A stretch of DNA of 64,000 nt. Source: Viridothelium virens (lineage: Eukaryota; Ascomycota; Dothideomycetes; Trypetheliales; Trypetheliaceae). Position 1 is the first letter of the stretch, and the number at the start of each line of letters is the position of its first letter. Both the position numbers and the translations under genes were made by a program. The DNA lies in the NCBI GenBank assembly GCA_010094025.1, contig ML991780.1, positions 186,001-250,000 of the forward strand, written 5' to 3'. Positions 31,401-41,207 of the stretch are shown in pieces. Below the pieces are notes generated by a model. That model searched no databases. It was not told where the DNA came from and saw only the letters and a program-made list of their open reading frames with translations.

Positions 31401-31930
31401 AGCACCGAATCAGAATGAATAACTCTGCTTGGTGGTATCCTCGAGACGGTGCTGATAAAGCTGATTCGAACTGGTCGACTTCTAGGAATTCCGTTGGATT
31501 CTCCAGCAGATGGGCTGCTACTTCCTGATCTCAACGTGCATCGTTACGGAAAGCTGCGACGTTCGGAAAGGGAAATTCAAGAAGCCAACAACGAGGGCAA
31601 GAAAATTTCCAAGACCAATTGCGGCAAGCTCATCCTGAAGTCCGGCGCCGGAAAATTCTTTCGAACGACCAATGTAATGTAGGATGATAGAAAAGTAGTG
31701 CAAGAAGGTGCAGCTCCTAACAGGGAGAAACGACTGATGACAAACAGGCAGCAGATTCCACTTACTATTTGATTCAAGTTTTGCTGGCTGCCAGGCCCGG
31801 CTGGAGGCCCTGGGCCTTGGCTTCCTTGTGGTGGAATCGTCGGCGTACCAGCAAGACCTGCATTTTGGGGACCACCCAGGCTGTTACTTCTCGAGAGCGG
31901 CCCGCCCGGGGGTGGCGCCGGGCCAGACAT
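28437..31930 (-). CDS. TAF5: TFIID subunit TAF5 (WD40 repeats, also in SAGA)
   Basis: Four exons: 31930-31766, 30637-30496, 30443-29585 and 29529-28437; 752 residues. Exon 1 encodes a Pro/Gly-rich leader ending NLNQI, which joins VLEYLNKKGYAKTESML, the LisH motif. Exon 3 starts with LIKGWVLDDNLEIYKGELLR, the TAF5 NTD2 domain that organises the TFIID lobes. Exon 4 encodes the WD40 propeller (CIEFSGDLKLVAVG, GHSAPVYALSFAP, LLSSSADKSIRLW, YYFASASHDRTARLW, YLVTGSNDKTVRLW, VLVSAGADHTVRVW) and the invariant TAF5 end SPVYKVEFTRMNLVMAGG. A Gly/Ala/Lys insert interrupts the last blade. Intron 1 is 1128 nt, far larger than any other here. Divergent from MED11. Confidence 0.94.
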
Positions 31931-32284
31931 GATGGGCCGCCTTGGGAGGGCGATGAAAATTGATGGATGTGTTATATGGGGGTACACAAGAACGTCTTGT
32001 CTGCCACAAGTGAGACTGCAGTGGAGTAGCGCGCGATTTGGTGGCGGATGTGTCCGCAGAGCCTCACTCCCGCCACTGGCATGTGGGAACTTGCAGGCTG
32101 ACTTTGGCTTTCAGATTTCCAGGTCGAACTCTTAAATAAGCGGTGCAGCGAGTGGTATGGAAGAAAGACCTTCGAGTTTGAATTCTAATAGCCCCGTGGG
32201 TCTACCCACTTCTCAGCCACCTCTATTTCTTCCGACAATAGGCTCCTATTGTCCTCACCACGCGACCCCAACATCACATACACA
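31931..32284. promoter_or_regulatory. Divergent promoter region TAF5 / MED11
   Basis: The 354 nt between the two start codons must hold promoters for both genes. No classical TATA box is obvious at a consistent distance from either start. An alternative in-frame TAF5 start would extend that protein by about 19 residues into this region (to 31987), but it lacks similarity. Confidence 0.6.
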
Positions 32285-32986
32285 ATGACCAATCCCACGT
32301 CCCCCGAATTCACCCCCTTCGACCGGATTCGCGATCTCTCCTCTATCTCGAGCGATATCCCTCGCCTTCTCCAATCCGCCGGCCTCGCCGTCTCCGCCCT
32401 CACCAACCGTCCACTACCCGACCCCTCGGACGCAGACCAGGACCTGCCAAAACACATCCTCGACGCCTTCGACGAACCTCCCGGCGCCCCTTCGCCCTCC
32501 GACAGTCCCTCCCTATCCGCACATAAAGAAGCCTTTCGCGACGCCTCGGCATCATACTATACCCTCCTGCAATCCGTCTCCGCGCGGTTGCGACGCCAAG
32601 TCTACGCGCTTGAGGAGGCCGGGCTGATCTCCGAGAGCGCGGACAGATACTCGGAAGCAGCTTCATCGTCGGCTTCAGCCATCGCCGGCGCAGGTGGAGC
32701 GGCGCAGGCGGTGGGAATGCAGGATGATGGGAAACAGACGGCAAGGGTGAGTGCGGGGATTGTGGGGCAGCCGGCGCAGGACGTGGGGCGAGAGGCGCCG
32801 GTCACGAATGGAGGGTTAGGGAATCTGGATGTCGGGTGGTTGAATAGTCGGGGTGAGGGAGTGGAGAGGGGAAAGGAGGGGGAGTTGATGGAGGAGGCGA
32901 GGAGGTTGTTAGAAAAGGTGGTGGTAAGAATGGAGGGAAGAGAGGCAGAAGAGGGAAGTGCGATGGAGGGTGTGGAGCAAGCTTGA
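32285..32986 (+). CDS. MED11: Mediator complex subunit 11 (Med11)
   Basis: Single exon, 233 residues from ATG 32285. The N-terminal part reads FTPFDRIRDLSSISSDIPRL, LLQSAGLAVSALTNRP and AHKEAFRDASASYYTLLQSV, the helical Med11 region that pairs with Med22 in the Mediator head module. A linker rich in Gly and Ala follows, then a Glu/Arg-rich C-terminal helix (MEEARRLLEKVVVRMEGRE). Yeast Med11 is only about 130 residues; filamentous fungi have the longer form seen here. Paired head-to-head with TAF5, another Pol II initiation component, across 354 nt, which would allow joint control. Confidence 0.8.
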   Translation: MTNPTSPEFTPFDRIRDLSSISSDIPRLLQSAGLAVSALTNRPLPDPSDADQDLPKHILDAFDEPPGAPSPSDSPSLSAHKEAFRDASASYYTLLQSVSARLRRQVYALEEAGLISESADRYSEAASSSASAIAGAGGAAQAVGMQDDGKQTARVSAGIVGQPAQDVGREAPVTNGGLGNLDVGWLNSRGEGVERGKEGELMEEARRLLEKVVVRMEGREAEEGSAMEGVEQA

Positions 32987-33343
32987 AAGAGTTGACCTGA
33001 AAATGCAGGTCTGAAGTTTGTATAGAGATGATGCGTACGGGAAGGCAAGGCGATGATGAATGCTCTTAAGCGCATGCATTGAGGGTAAGATATCATCCTC
33101 AAGAATATGACTCCATGACTTTGTGGATGCGAAATCAGAGGTTCCCAGACTTTACAGAACCTCATCAACTTCAGATGTTTAAATGAAAACCGGCGACTCA
33201 TTGGATTAATCCTCCGATGGCTTCATCTCACTACCAGTCATTCGGTTTCCGCTGCTTCGCTATGGTGGTGCTTACGGCACTTGCCGCAGTTGATGACCAC
33301 TTATGAATACAAATTACAGAGAATCGAAATACACACGTTTCAA
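32987..33343. other. Intergenic between convergent genes
   Basis: 3' UTRs of MED11 and the flavin-reductase-like gene; nothing else seen. Confidence 0.45.
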
Positions 33344-35258
33344 TCATGAGCTTCTCACAGGCCATGACCGCTGTCTCTGTGAAGGACTTTCGTCCGACTC
33401 AGCTACGTGCGCGGGTTGAGAATTCTGGATGGGCTCATGAACGTCAGGGAAATGATAGCGCGCTTCACGCGGTGTGTCGCTCTGAAACTCATCTTCTTCT
33501 GCTGCGTTCGATCGCTCCTGCGCTCGTGAAGACGCCTCTCTTCCCTTCCTTTTATTTGCCTTCTTAAAATTGACCTGCTCAAGAATCAAAGGTGAATGTG
33601 CTTCACCAAGTTGGCGAAACAGTCCATTCGCATACGACAAGCCATGTTCAAATTTCGCTTCCGGGAGCAATTTTATGCGTCTGACTTTTGCGACGATGAT
33701 AACATGGTCCTCCACTTCGACACACTTCGACGGAAGCACTCTACATGAGCAGTGAGCCAACACTCCTCGCGACGTAACGGTAGGAGCCCTTGGAAACGAC
33801 CGTGGCTGAAATGAGATTTTTGCGCCAACGCCCTGGACCTGTCTGAAGCCATTCTCGGCGTCTCCGCGAGCGAATGCATCGGCAATCCGCGCCCCGTACG
33901 TATTGGAAGAGAGCAAAGTAATGTTGAAGGTTTCATGAAACATGATGGCATCGAGCGTGCGCGAGGGCGTTTTGATGTTGAAGGATACGATGGGATCCGG
34001 TGACAGCGACACGGTGGTCATGGATGACACGGTCATTGCGCAGAAAAATCTTGGGTCAATAGTTTCGAAGCCTGTAATGACAGGGACTTCAGAGGGCTGG
34101 ATTCCTTTTTTTGTCGCAGTAATCATGATGACAGGGTGCGCCATAAGCCGCATCATCTGGCGCATCTGATCCGACACAGGGGAGGTAGTTTTCCCGTGTG
34201 TGCTTACCTCTGTCTCATCCTGTGCCTCCTTTTCGAAGGAGTTTTCGAACTGATGGCGCTGCCGGCTCTCTTGCCGATGTCTTTCTTTCTCAGAAAACAT
34301 TTGCACTTGATTTATGAAGCACCTAGACACGAATTCCGCCGCGTTTCGGGGACCTGTGATTTCGAGCATATAGTTTTCACCATATATTGAGTCCACATCT
34401 GTTGTTACTGAACATGAATCTTCCCTTCGGAACTTGCTTAAAACGCGCGCGAATCGATGAATAGCGGGACTAAATGCTGCGATGGGTACCTGTAATTTCA
34501 GTTCGGTGGACTCATCCCAGGCTATTGACTTGTGATAAGTTGAAATCGGCGCCTTCAAATATTCCTTAGTGAGGATTTTTTCAGCAGCGTCATTCGCACC
34601 GGGCTCGCCAGTGAAAGTGACAAAGGCCTCTTTATGATAAGGACCGGAAACGAGTTTCGCTTGAGATTGCACCTGTTTCTCAATTTCCTTCAAACGTTCA
34701 GCTCCAACTCCAGTCCAATAATGTACAAAATCCGGGTCGACCTGAACAAGGCAATGTTGCTTTCCATTTTTTCCTTTTGAATGTGCATCTTCTGGGGGAA
34801 TTGGTTGAAGTAAAGGGAAGCTGCCGAGGTGATAAAGTCGCCGGAAATTCCTATAGCTTGCTTGGTTGTCAAAGTGTGTGGAGGGGAATTCTGCAGATAC
34901 TTCAGGCGGTAACAGAGAATGCTGTGATGGGACATGAGCATCGATGTTTTCCGCTGGTATCGATTCGCTTTTTCGGTTGTTTTGTATAGCCTCTTCTGCA
35001 TAAGGACGTCTGGTATCTCGACTACTGGCCGGAGGTTGGCGTAGACCTTGCGAATAAGGACATCTATTGTATAGATGACTTCTTGGAATTACCTCGACCA
35101 GTCCACTGTGCGGATGAAGATTCGAAGCTGTGTTTTATTAGCATGTATGAGACAGAGTGTACGTAGTCGCGATTACTTAAGAAAGTCCATTGATAGAAGG
35201 CACTGTAAAATCTTCGCCCGACGTGGGAGGTCAATAGTCGAGCTTTGGCGAGCTGCAT
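33344..35258 (-). CDS. Mitochondrial flavin reductase-like (FMN split-barrel) protein with long N-terminus
   Basis: Two exons: 35258-35177 and 35127-33344 (49-nt intron with GCTAATA branch site), 621 residues. The start MQLAKARLLTSHVGRRFYS is a basic, amphipathic mitochondrial presequence. About 300 residues follow with no family I can name, including FVHYWTGVGAERLKEIEKQVQ and IHRFARVLSKFRRED. The FMN-binding split barrel spans about 355-510: LMAHPVIMITATKKG, CAMTVSSMTTVSLSPDPIVSFNI, TPSRTLDAIMFHETFNITLLS, IADAFARGDAENGF. Members reduce flavin or use FMN as cofactor; the substrate is unknown here. Joining the exons extends one continuous frame by more than 170 codons beyond the first in-frame start. 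It shares a 185-nt divergent promoter with a mitoribosomal protein gene. Confidence 0.83.
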
Positions 35259-35443
35259 TGACACCGGCAATGGCAGAGAGAGATCCTCGTACGACTAACA
35301 TAGGTAATGAGCTTGTGAGAGGCTCTCCGAAGCGGCGTGGCCAACCGAGAGAGTCATTACGGAGTACGGAAAGTCTCCGCAAAGTAGGCACTTCTCACTA
35401 CCGCAGTGCACCTTGCATCTAAATCCAAGAATCGCATGCGATA
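35259..35443. promoter_or_regulatory. Compact divergent promoter, flavin-reductase-like / bL31m
   Basis: Only 185 nt separate the two start codons, the shortest divergent spacing in the window. Both products are predicted mitochondrial. Confidence 0.6.
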
Positions 35444-36039
35444 ATGAGTAGACACATCCCTTCGGCGACCTCATCGCCTCTCAAGCGTCCCATCTCTGTC
35501 TCACGGTCCTGCAAACTCGTCCACCATACTCAAGTCCGCCATGCAACTCTCCTCAAACGCCCGAAGCGGCCTTACACCTTCACGCAATTGGTAACCCTCT
35601 CTGATGGCTCGACCTTCATCCACCGCACTACATCTCCAATCTCGGTCTGCAAAAGCGCAAAGGACATTAGAAACTCGGCATTGTGGCATCCGAGTTCCCA
35701 GAAATTATTGAATGTTGAGGAGGACGAGGCAGGACGGTTACGAGCATTCAGGGAGCGATTTGGAAGAGGGTGGGATGCCGAGGCAGTCGCAGAGAATGAA
35801 GATGTTAGTCGAATAAGGCTTCTCCATGCATTGCGAAGTGATCATCTGGAAGATAGGGTTTTTGGCTAACGTCGATTGGTGCATAGGTTCGCGAAGGAGA
35901 AGAAAAAGTCGCAGATCGTGATGAAAGCTTGCTCGACCTCATCAGTGGATTTGGGCAAGAAGCAGAAGCACAAGGACAGGCAAAGGGTGTTCGTAAAGCT
36001 GCTCAGAAGAGTGGGAAGGGAAAAATGGGAGAAAAGTGA
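35444..36039 (+). CDS. MRPL36: Mitochondrial large ribosomal subunit protein bL31m
   Basis: Two exons: 35444-35803 and 35887-36039 (83-nt intron, GTTAGT donor), 170 residues. A basic leader (MSRHIPSATSSPLKRPISVSR) targets mitochondria. The core matches fungal bL31m, formerly YmL36: ATLLKRPKRPYTFTQLVTLSDGSTF, HRTTSPISVCKSAKDIRNSALW, and the NVEEDEAGRLRAFRERFGRGWD block. Exon 2 adds the acidic ESLLDLISGFGQE tail and a Lys-rich end. Without the splice the frame would end 22 codons after the donor in sequence without similarity. It acts in the central protuberance of the mitochondrial ribosome. Confidence 0.88.
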
Positions 36040-36628
36040 GAGTGTAGGCTGGTGCTATCCAATTTCTGTATACGTCTGTTGTGCATGGAGCGAGTGTGCC
36101 CTTGCGCCACGGTCAGGCGCAACGATTATTGGGAACACTAGAAGCCGTATTTCAGTCGATTCGAGTAGCATACCCTAAAAGTCGTCGTTTGGAGTGCTAG
36201 GATCTCACTCAGTAGAACGTGGGAATGGCTTTTGTTTACAGGACGAAAGAATTTGGAATTGTGCAAGAAAAAAGTCCCCTCGGGAAGCTTGCAATCTCTT
36301 TTCATTAATTGCTTGCGGTTGCAGCCCATATTCCACCTCTCTTAGCCAAGGCTAGCATGCACTTAATAAGGAAACGCTCCTGAAGAAGGCGCCTCATCTC
36401 AATGCAAAATCTAAATAACCACACAAATGGATTATTGGATTTTACATGCTGAACTGTATAGATGAGGTCACTAGTAGCTAGCTGCTACATAATGGACCAG
36501 CCTATGAGCCAAGCTAAGTCACCACCGAACCGTTTTGTACCTGGGTATATCGATGCCGGTCTCCACACAAAAAGTTTCGCGCTCACCAGGAAGAAATTCC
36601 ATGAACAAGATGTACGATACTTAGATAG
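36040..36628. other. Intergenic between convergent bL31m and MTF1-like genes
   Basis: AT-rich, no gene recognised. Confidence 0.4.
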
Positions 36629-38525
36629 TTATTTACGGCGCCTGCGGTCTTGCCGTAATCGGATCGGAGTTGATTGGTCCAAAGATGGTCGGAAAGGCCA
36701 GTCAATCCACGCCTTTAGCAGCTCGTCGACCATTTCCAGCGTAAGCAGCCGGACGTGTAGCAAGCTAACATCTAAGCGGCCTCCTTTCGCTGGGTCCGTG
36801 ACCGAAGGAGCTTGTGGGATCAGAGCGGCTGCTGCGCCGGGAGCACAAGTCTCAAGACACTTGGGTAGGGGCAGATTAGGGTTCATAAATAATTTAGTGA
36901 TAAACCACGGCTCCCATTCCTTATCGTCTGATTGATTGTCGGTCGAAAAGGTAAAATGTGGCTTGGGTTGCAAGTCGAGCAAAGCCAGGTGTTCCGAAGG
37001 AAAGGACTCATGCTTCCCTGTTGTTAGCGGTTCAAATGCTCGCCGGTCCCATTGAAGTAACGATTGTTCTCGATTTCGTGCACGTTGATTGTCACCTAGG
37101 TGGGCCAATCGACTTTGTTCCGTTTTGCCAAGACGTGATTGTTTGGTTTTCAGCTCAGCAAGTTTGGTTTGCATTTCCTTCGTCAACTTTTCCTTATCAT
37201 TGTCTGATAAATCTCCAGATGCAATAGCGAGCTCTAGCTGCAGGAGCTCCTCATCCAAAATCACCAGACCGTTGAGTTTTTGGTACGACTCCTTTATTAT
37301 TGAGCTATGGTGTCGCAACCGGTATAGTCTCTCCAGACGAGGGTCATTTGACATGAAGCGTAACCTGGAGCTGGAAGGCCTTTCGTCCGGATGCTTTTCA
37401 CGAACAGATTTTTTGTCCTTCTCAATATCGTCAGCAGAGAAAGCCTTTTCTAACCGACTAAGTTCCTTGTCCCCTTCCCATCTCAACGATAGATTATTTT
37501 CCTTGGTGGCTTGATTACCAGGCGCTTTTTCGACTTTGCCTGCGTGTGCTAGATAATCGCACGCTTTTTGATATTCAAGAGTTTCTCGGTTCTGAGGAGG
37601 CTTCATGCCATTGCGATTCATAGTTTTTGCAACTCGTTGGGCATGTCTCATCTCGGTATCATTGAAACCGATGTCCGAAGATGGCTTTCCGGAGCTTGCA
37701 ACGACTGTCGTAGAGCCGCTTTTATCCATTTGATAGGCAAGTATTCCACGTTCACTCACGTCTTGTGGCACTATATTTTTCTTATCTTCATCCAAAATCC
37801 ATAGCAAAATTCTAACCAGACCGTTGGCATGTATATGTGAATGTGACCGGGCTGCAGCCATGACAAAGTGGTGCACTGCCATGTGTGCGGTCGATTCGAA
37901 GCCAAACAATGGTTTCGCTAGAACCTCTGCGAAATTGCCGACCAGCAGAAGCGAGTCATTGGGCTGATCAAGCTGGTTTGGGCCTACAGGAGCTTTCTCT
38001 GGCTTGATCAATCCGAGATCAAATATTCGCTGATAGCTCTGCCAATCGTTTGGATCTAAGAATGAATGACGATATGTTGAGCCGGGAATCTCCAAAAGGG
38101 GCTTGACAAAGGGTTCGAAATATCTGTTGTCAGGCTCGAGCAAAAGATGCGTTCGAGGTTTGAGGTATTCATGAAGTTTGCTGGACCACAGACATGGTCC
38201 TGGATTGACATCGATTATATCACAATGCCTATGTCTATCAAGAGAGGGACCAATATAGTTGAGTATGTCATCTGGGAAAGCTCGATTAGCCTCCTAACCC
38301 GCAACTACAACTTCGCCCGGGCAACATACCGCAGAGCGCTGGACTCGCGACTGAAAATCTTTTGTCTCTCCGACGTTTTCCTGCTTCGCTTTTTTCGAGC
38401 AGCTGCAACCGCTGAGTGAGCGAGTTTGTAGTGTCTGTAGTCAGACTTTGACGACGTGTGCAGAAGGAGATCCGAGGGACTTCCTTCCATCGTATTTGCC
38501 ATGGCTGGCAACTCGCAACTCGCAT
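36629..38525 (-). CDS. MTF1: Mitochondrial transcription factor Mtf1-like (rRNA adenine dimethylase family)
   Basis: Two exons: 38525-38330 and 38271-36629 (58-nt intron), 612 residues. The phase-1 join gives SVASPALC then DDILNYIGPSLDRH. The SAM-fold motif region DIIDVNPGPCLWSSKLHEYL follows, then the KPRTHLLLEPDNRYFEPF strand, the order expected for KsgA/TFB-type methyltransferases that became mitochondrial transcription factors. The middle and C-terminus hold the DPNDWQSYQRIF segment and a long Lys/Glu-rich coiled stretch typical of filamentous-fungal Mtf1, much larger than yeast Mtf1 (about 340 residues). Predicted role: promoter melting with the mitochondrial RNA polymerase, or 15S rRNA methylation; the sequence does not choose between them. 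The basic N-terminus fits mitochondrial import. Confidence 0.78.
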
Positions 38526-38921
38526 AGGCCCAGCTGAGAGTCAGGTGCGGCGGCGCGCGCTGTTATAAAAGGAGGCTGGCGTCCGGTCGCGACAGGCGTG
38601 TCGGTCAGAAATAGGTTGGGGGCGAGGAAGTTGCGGAGGAGGGCGGAGGTTTAAGGTTGTCACCTTGAAGCTTCTCCGTCATCCGTACGACCACTGCTGA
38701 CGATCCGGAACGACAACCGACCGCATTGCTCCATCAACGCATAGCTAGTTGTACCTTGACTTTGTCCGAAGGAAAGCCTTTGATGCGCCTTCCCAAGTCT
38801 CCGAGCTTCCCAAACACTCCCTCTCGTTCTCACCGCTGATTTTCTTGGCAATGCGCCTTGGCCTGGTTTGAGAGTGTCGCCAACCATTAGGTAGCCAAGT
38901 TGCCCGCCAACGACTACTGGA
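38526..38921. promoter_or_regulatory. Divergent promoter region MTF1-like / AMSH
   Basis: 396 nt between start codons; contains GTTATAAAAGG near 38562-38572, a TATA-like box oriented for the + strand but about 350 nt from the AMSH start, so its use is uncertain. Confidence 0.45.
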
Positions 38922-40761
38922 ATGACCATCAACGCTCACAAGAGCCACATAGTTGGCAATATGTCAACTACGAAGCAGCCAACCATGGTGAGGCCTTTGA
39001 AAGTGGAGGAAATTGTATCGAGAGCTCAGCAATTCGACTACAACACCCTCACTCCCATGCTTTCTTGGCTGCGGACAGCAGATGCTATGCAAAGACAGGT
39101 CAAATCTGACAACTTCTGCCCAATGATGTATATGCTAATTCACCTCCAGGCGGACATCTATGAACGAGAGGGCGACGATCAGAAAGCTTACGAGCTCCTC
39201 TTTCGAAAAGCAGACCTAGTGCTGGGAAAGCTACCCCATCATCCTCAAGCGCACGAGCAGGAAGCTGCTTTAAAAGATGCTCGAAGAACGGTTGTCAAAA
39301 ATCTTGAAAGGCTTGAGACATTGAAGCCTAGAATCAATAAGCGCTATACAGGATATGAAGAAGCGCTCAAAAAGCGGCAGGAGAGACAGGCAGAACTATC
39401 GAAGCGGCACACTGCACAGGTCGATGGCTTCGGGATATCGGAAGACATGGGACGACTTTCATTAGCACGGAAAGGCTCAGGCTCTTGGTTTGACGATAAC
39501 AATCAGCGGTCGCTAGATGCAGGTGCAAACCGTGACCTCGCAGTCAAAATTGCAAAGAAGGAAATCAAGCGCAGAGACGTTGCTCGTCGAGCGGTTCGGC
39601 AGGCAGGCCTATCTCCAGAAGAGGAGCAAGATCGGAGGACTGGAGGACTTTGGTCACAATGGGAAGACGAACTTGTCACCAAGACAACGCGATCAAATAG
39701 CGTGGATGATTTGAGTCAACAGATCATCGATACAAGACGGCGGGTGGAGAGTCCTCGGCATTTCAAAGGCTCGTCCAGTGTCGATAGCGCAACACCACGA
39801 GCCAGCACATATCGATATCCTGCAGTACAGCCCCCTACCCTTTTTGAGCTTCCTGGAGACACTCCCATCATCCAGGAGCTTCCCGCCGAGCCCGTCTTTC
39901 CCAAATCTCCTCCACCATTACCTCCTCCTCCAGCCGAACTAAGCGCCGACGCTCCCCCGAAGCTACCTCCAAAGCCGACCCAACGCCAACCATCTCTCTC
40001 CATCGACACACGGCCTCCCCCAATCCCTGCGAAATCCACCGAATCAGACGAATCCGGCCCAGATTCACACTCTACCTCTGCCACCACCGGCCCAGACCTC
40101 TCCCCACCAAGCTACAGCTTCAAACCCGCCGCCTACCTTGAGAACGGTTCCGCTTTACGCACCATCTTCCTGCCTCCAGAACTGCGACATTCGTTCATTT
40201 CAATCGCAGCGTCCAACACAGCACGCAATCTTGAGACGTGCGGCTTCTTGTGCGGGACCCTGATCTCGAACGCACTTTTTGTGAGCAAGCTGGTGATCCC
40301 GGAACAAGAGAGCACGAGCGACACGTGCGAGATGGTGAACGAGAGCGCGCTCTTCGATTATTGCGATCGCGAGGAGCTGATGGTGCTCGGCTGGATTCAT
40401 ACCCATCCAACCCAGACGTGTTTCATGAGCAGTCGTGATCTGCATACGCATAGTGCCTACCAAGTCATGATGCCGGAGAGCATTGCCATCGTGTGTGCGC
40501 CGAGTAAAGATCCGAGGTAAGTTTTACTTGACTCCCCATCTACTCGAGTGTAAGCGAAACCGCGCTGACGTGTGCAATAGCTGGGGTGTCTTTAGACTCA
40601 CAGATCCACCGGGATTGAAGACGGTGCTCAGTTGCAAGCAGACGGGTATTTTCCATCCGCATGCAGAGGCGAATATATATACGGATGCCTTGAGGCCGGG
40701 ACACGTCTTTGAGGCGAAAGGTTTGGATTTTGAGATTGTGGACCTGAGACCGGCTCATTAG
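38922..40761 (+). CDS. AMSH-like deubiquitinase (USP8-dimer plus JAMM domain)
   Basis: Three exons: 38922-39098, 39150-40516 and 40581-40761; 574 residues. The N-terminal USP8-dimerisation/MIT-like helices read VEEIVSRAQQFDYN, WLRTADAMQRQADIYEREGD and AYELLFRKADLVL. Excising the 51-nt intron restores QRQADIYEREG; retained, it would add 17 residues in frame. A Pro-rich linker (PPLPPPPAELS, PPKLPPKPTQ) leads to the JAMM metalloprotease: Glu-containing CGFLCG region, GWIHTHPTQTCFMSSRDLHTH near residues 470-490 with the HxH and Ser-x-x-Asp zinc ligands. The last exon ends with EIVDLRPAH. AMSH enzymes cut Lys63 ubiquitin chains at ESCRT-bearing endosomes. The start is uncertain: ATG 38982 (MVRPLKVEE) has better context and would shorten the protein by 20 residues. 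Confidence 0.9.
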
Positions 40762-41207
40762 AGTAACTAACTAGTCACGTACGTAATGCTTAAAAAGTCT
40801 ACTGCAATGTTCCTCGCGGAATATGCAGATCGAATTAAAAAGCCTTGGTCTTTAAACCCAAGACGATGGTTTATTTCCCGCCTCAGGCCCTTTTTGGCTT
40901 GGGGGTTAACCCTGAAGTGTCTTCGACCATACCACTTTAGCAGGATGGATTCGCACTGAATTGCGACTAGCCTTTAGATAATTATAGATTGAAGGAAATC
41001 GCGTCGACTGCTTCACATAGGGGTCCTTTTATCATGCAATGCCACTAATTTACGAATTAATATGAAGGCGACAAAGCCCAACCCTCAAATCAATGAGCCG
41101 ACTTCTAATGCAAGAAATAATGCCATTTGTGAAACAATCAATCATTATTTCATCAACCCCAGTAGCAGCCTGAAAAATATTTTCTCCTCCGAGGGCTTGA
41201 GAATCAT
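40762..41207. other. Intergenic between convergent AMSH and APC1
   Basis: AT-rich 3' UTR sequence. AAAGCCTTGG...CCAAGACGATGG near 40840-40866 is a short imperfect inverted repeat; nothing else seen. Confidence 0.4.

Noticed and set aside
38305-38511. A different first exon for the MTF1-like gene starting MANTMEGSPSD
   Set aside because: From that frame the GTATGT donor meets a stop immediately after the junction; the overlapping frame starting at 38525 joins correctly to DDILNYIG.
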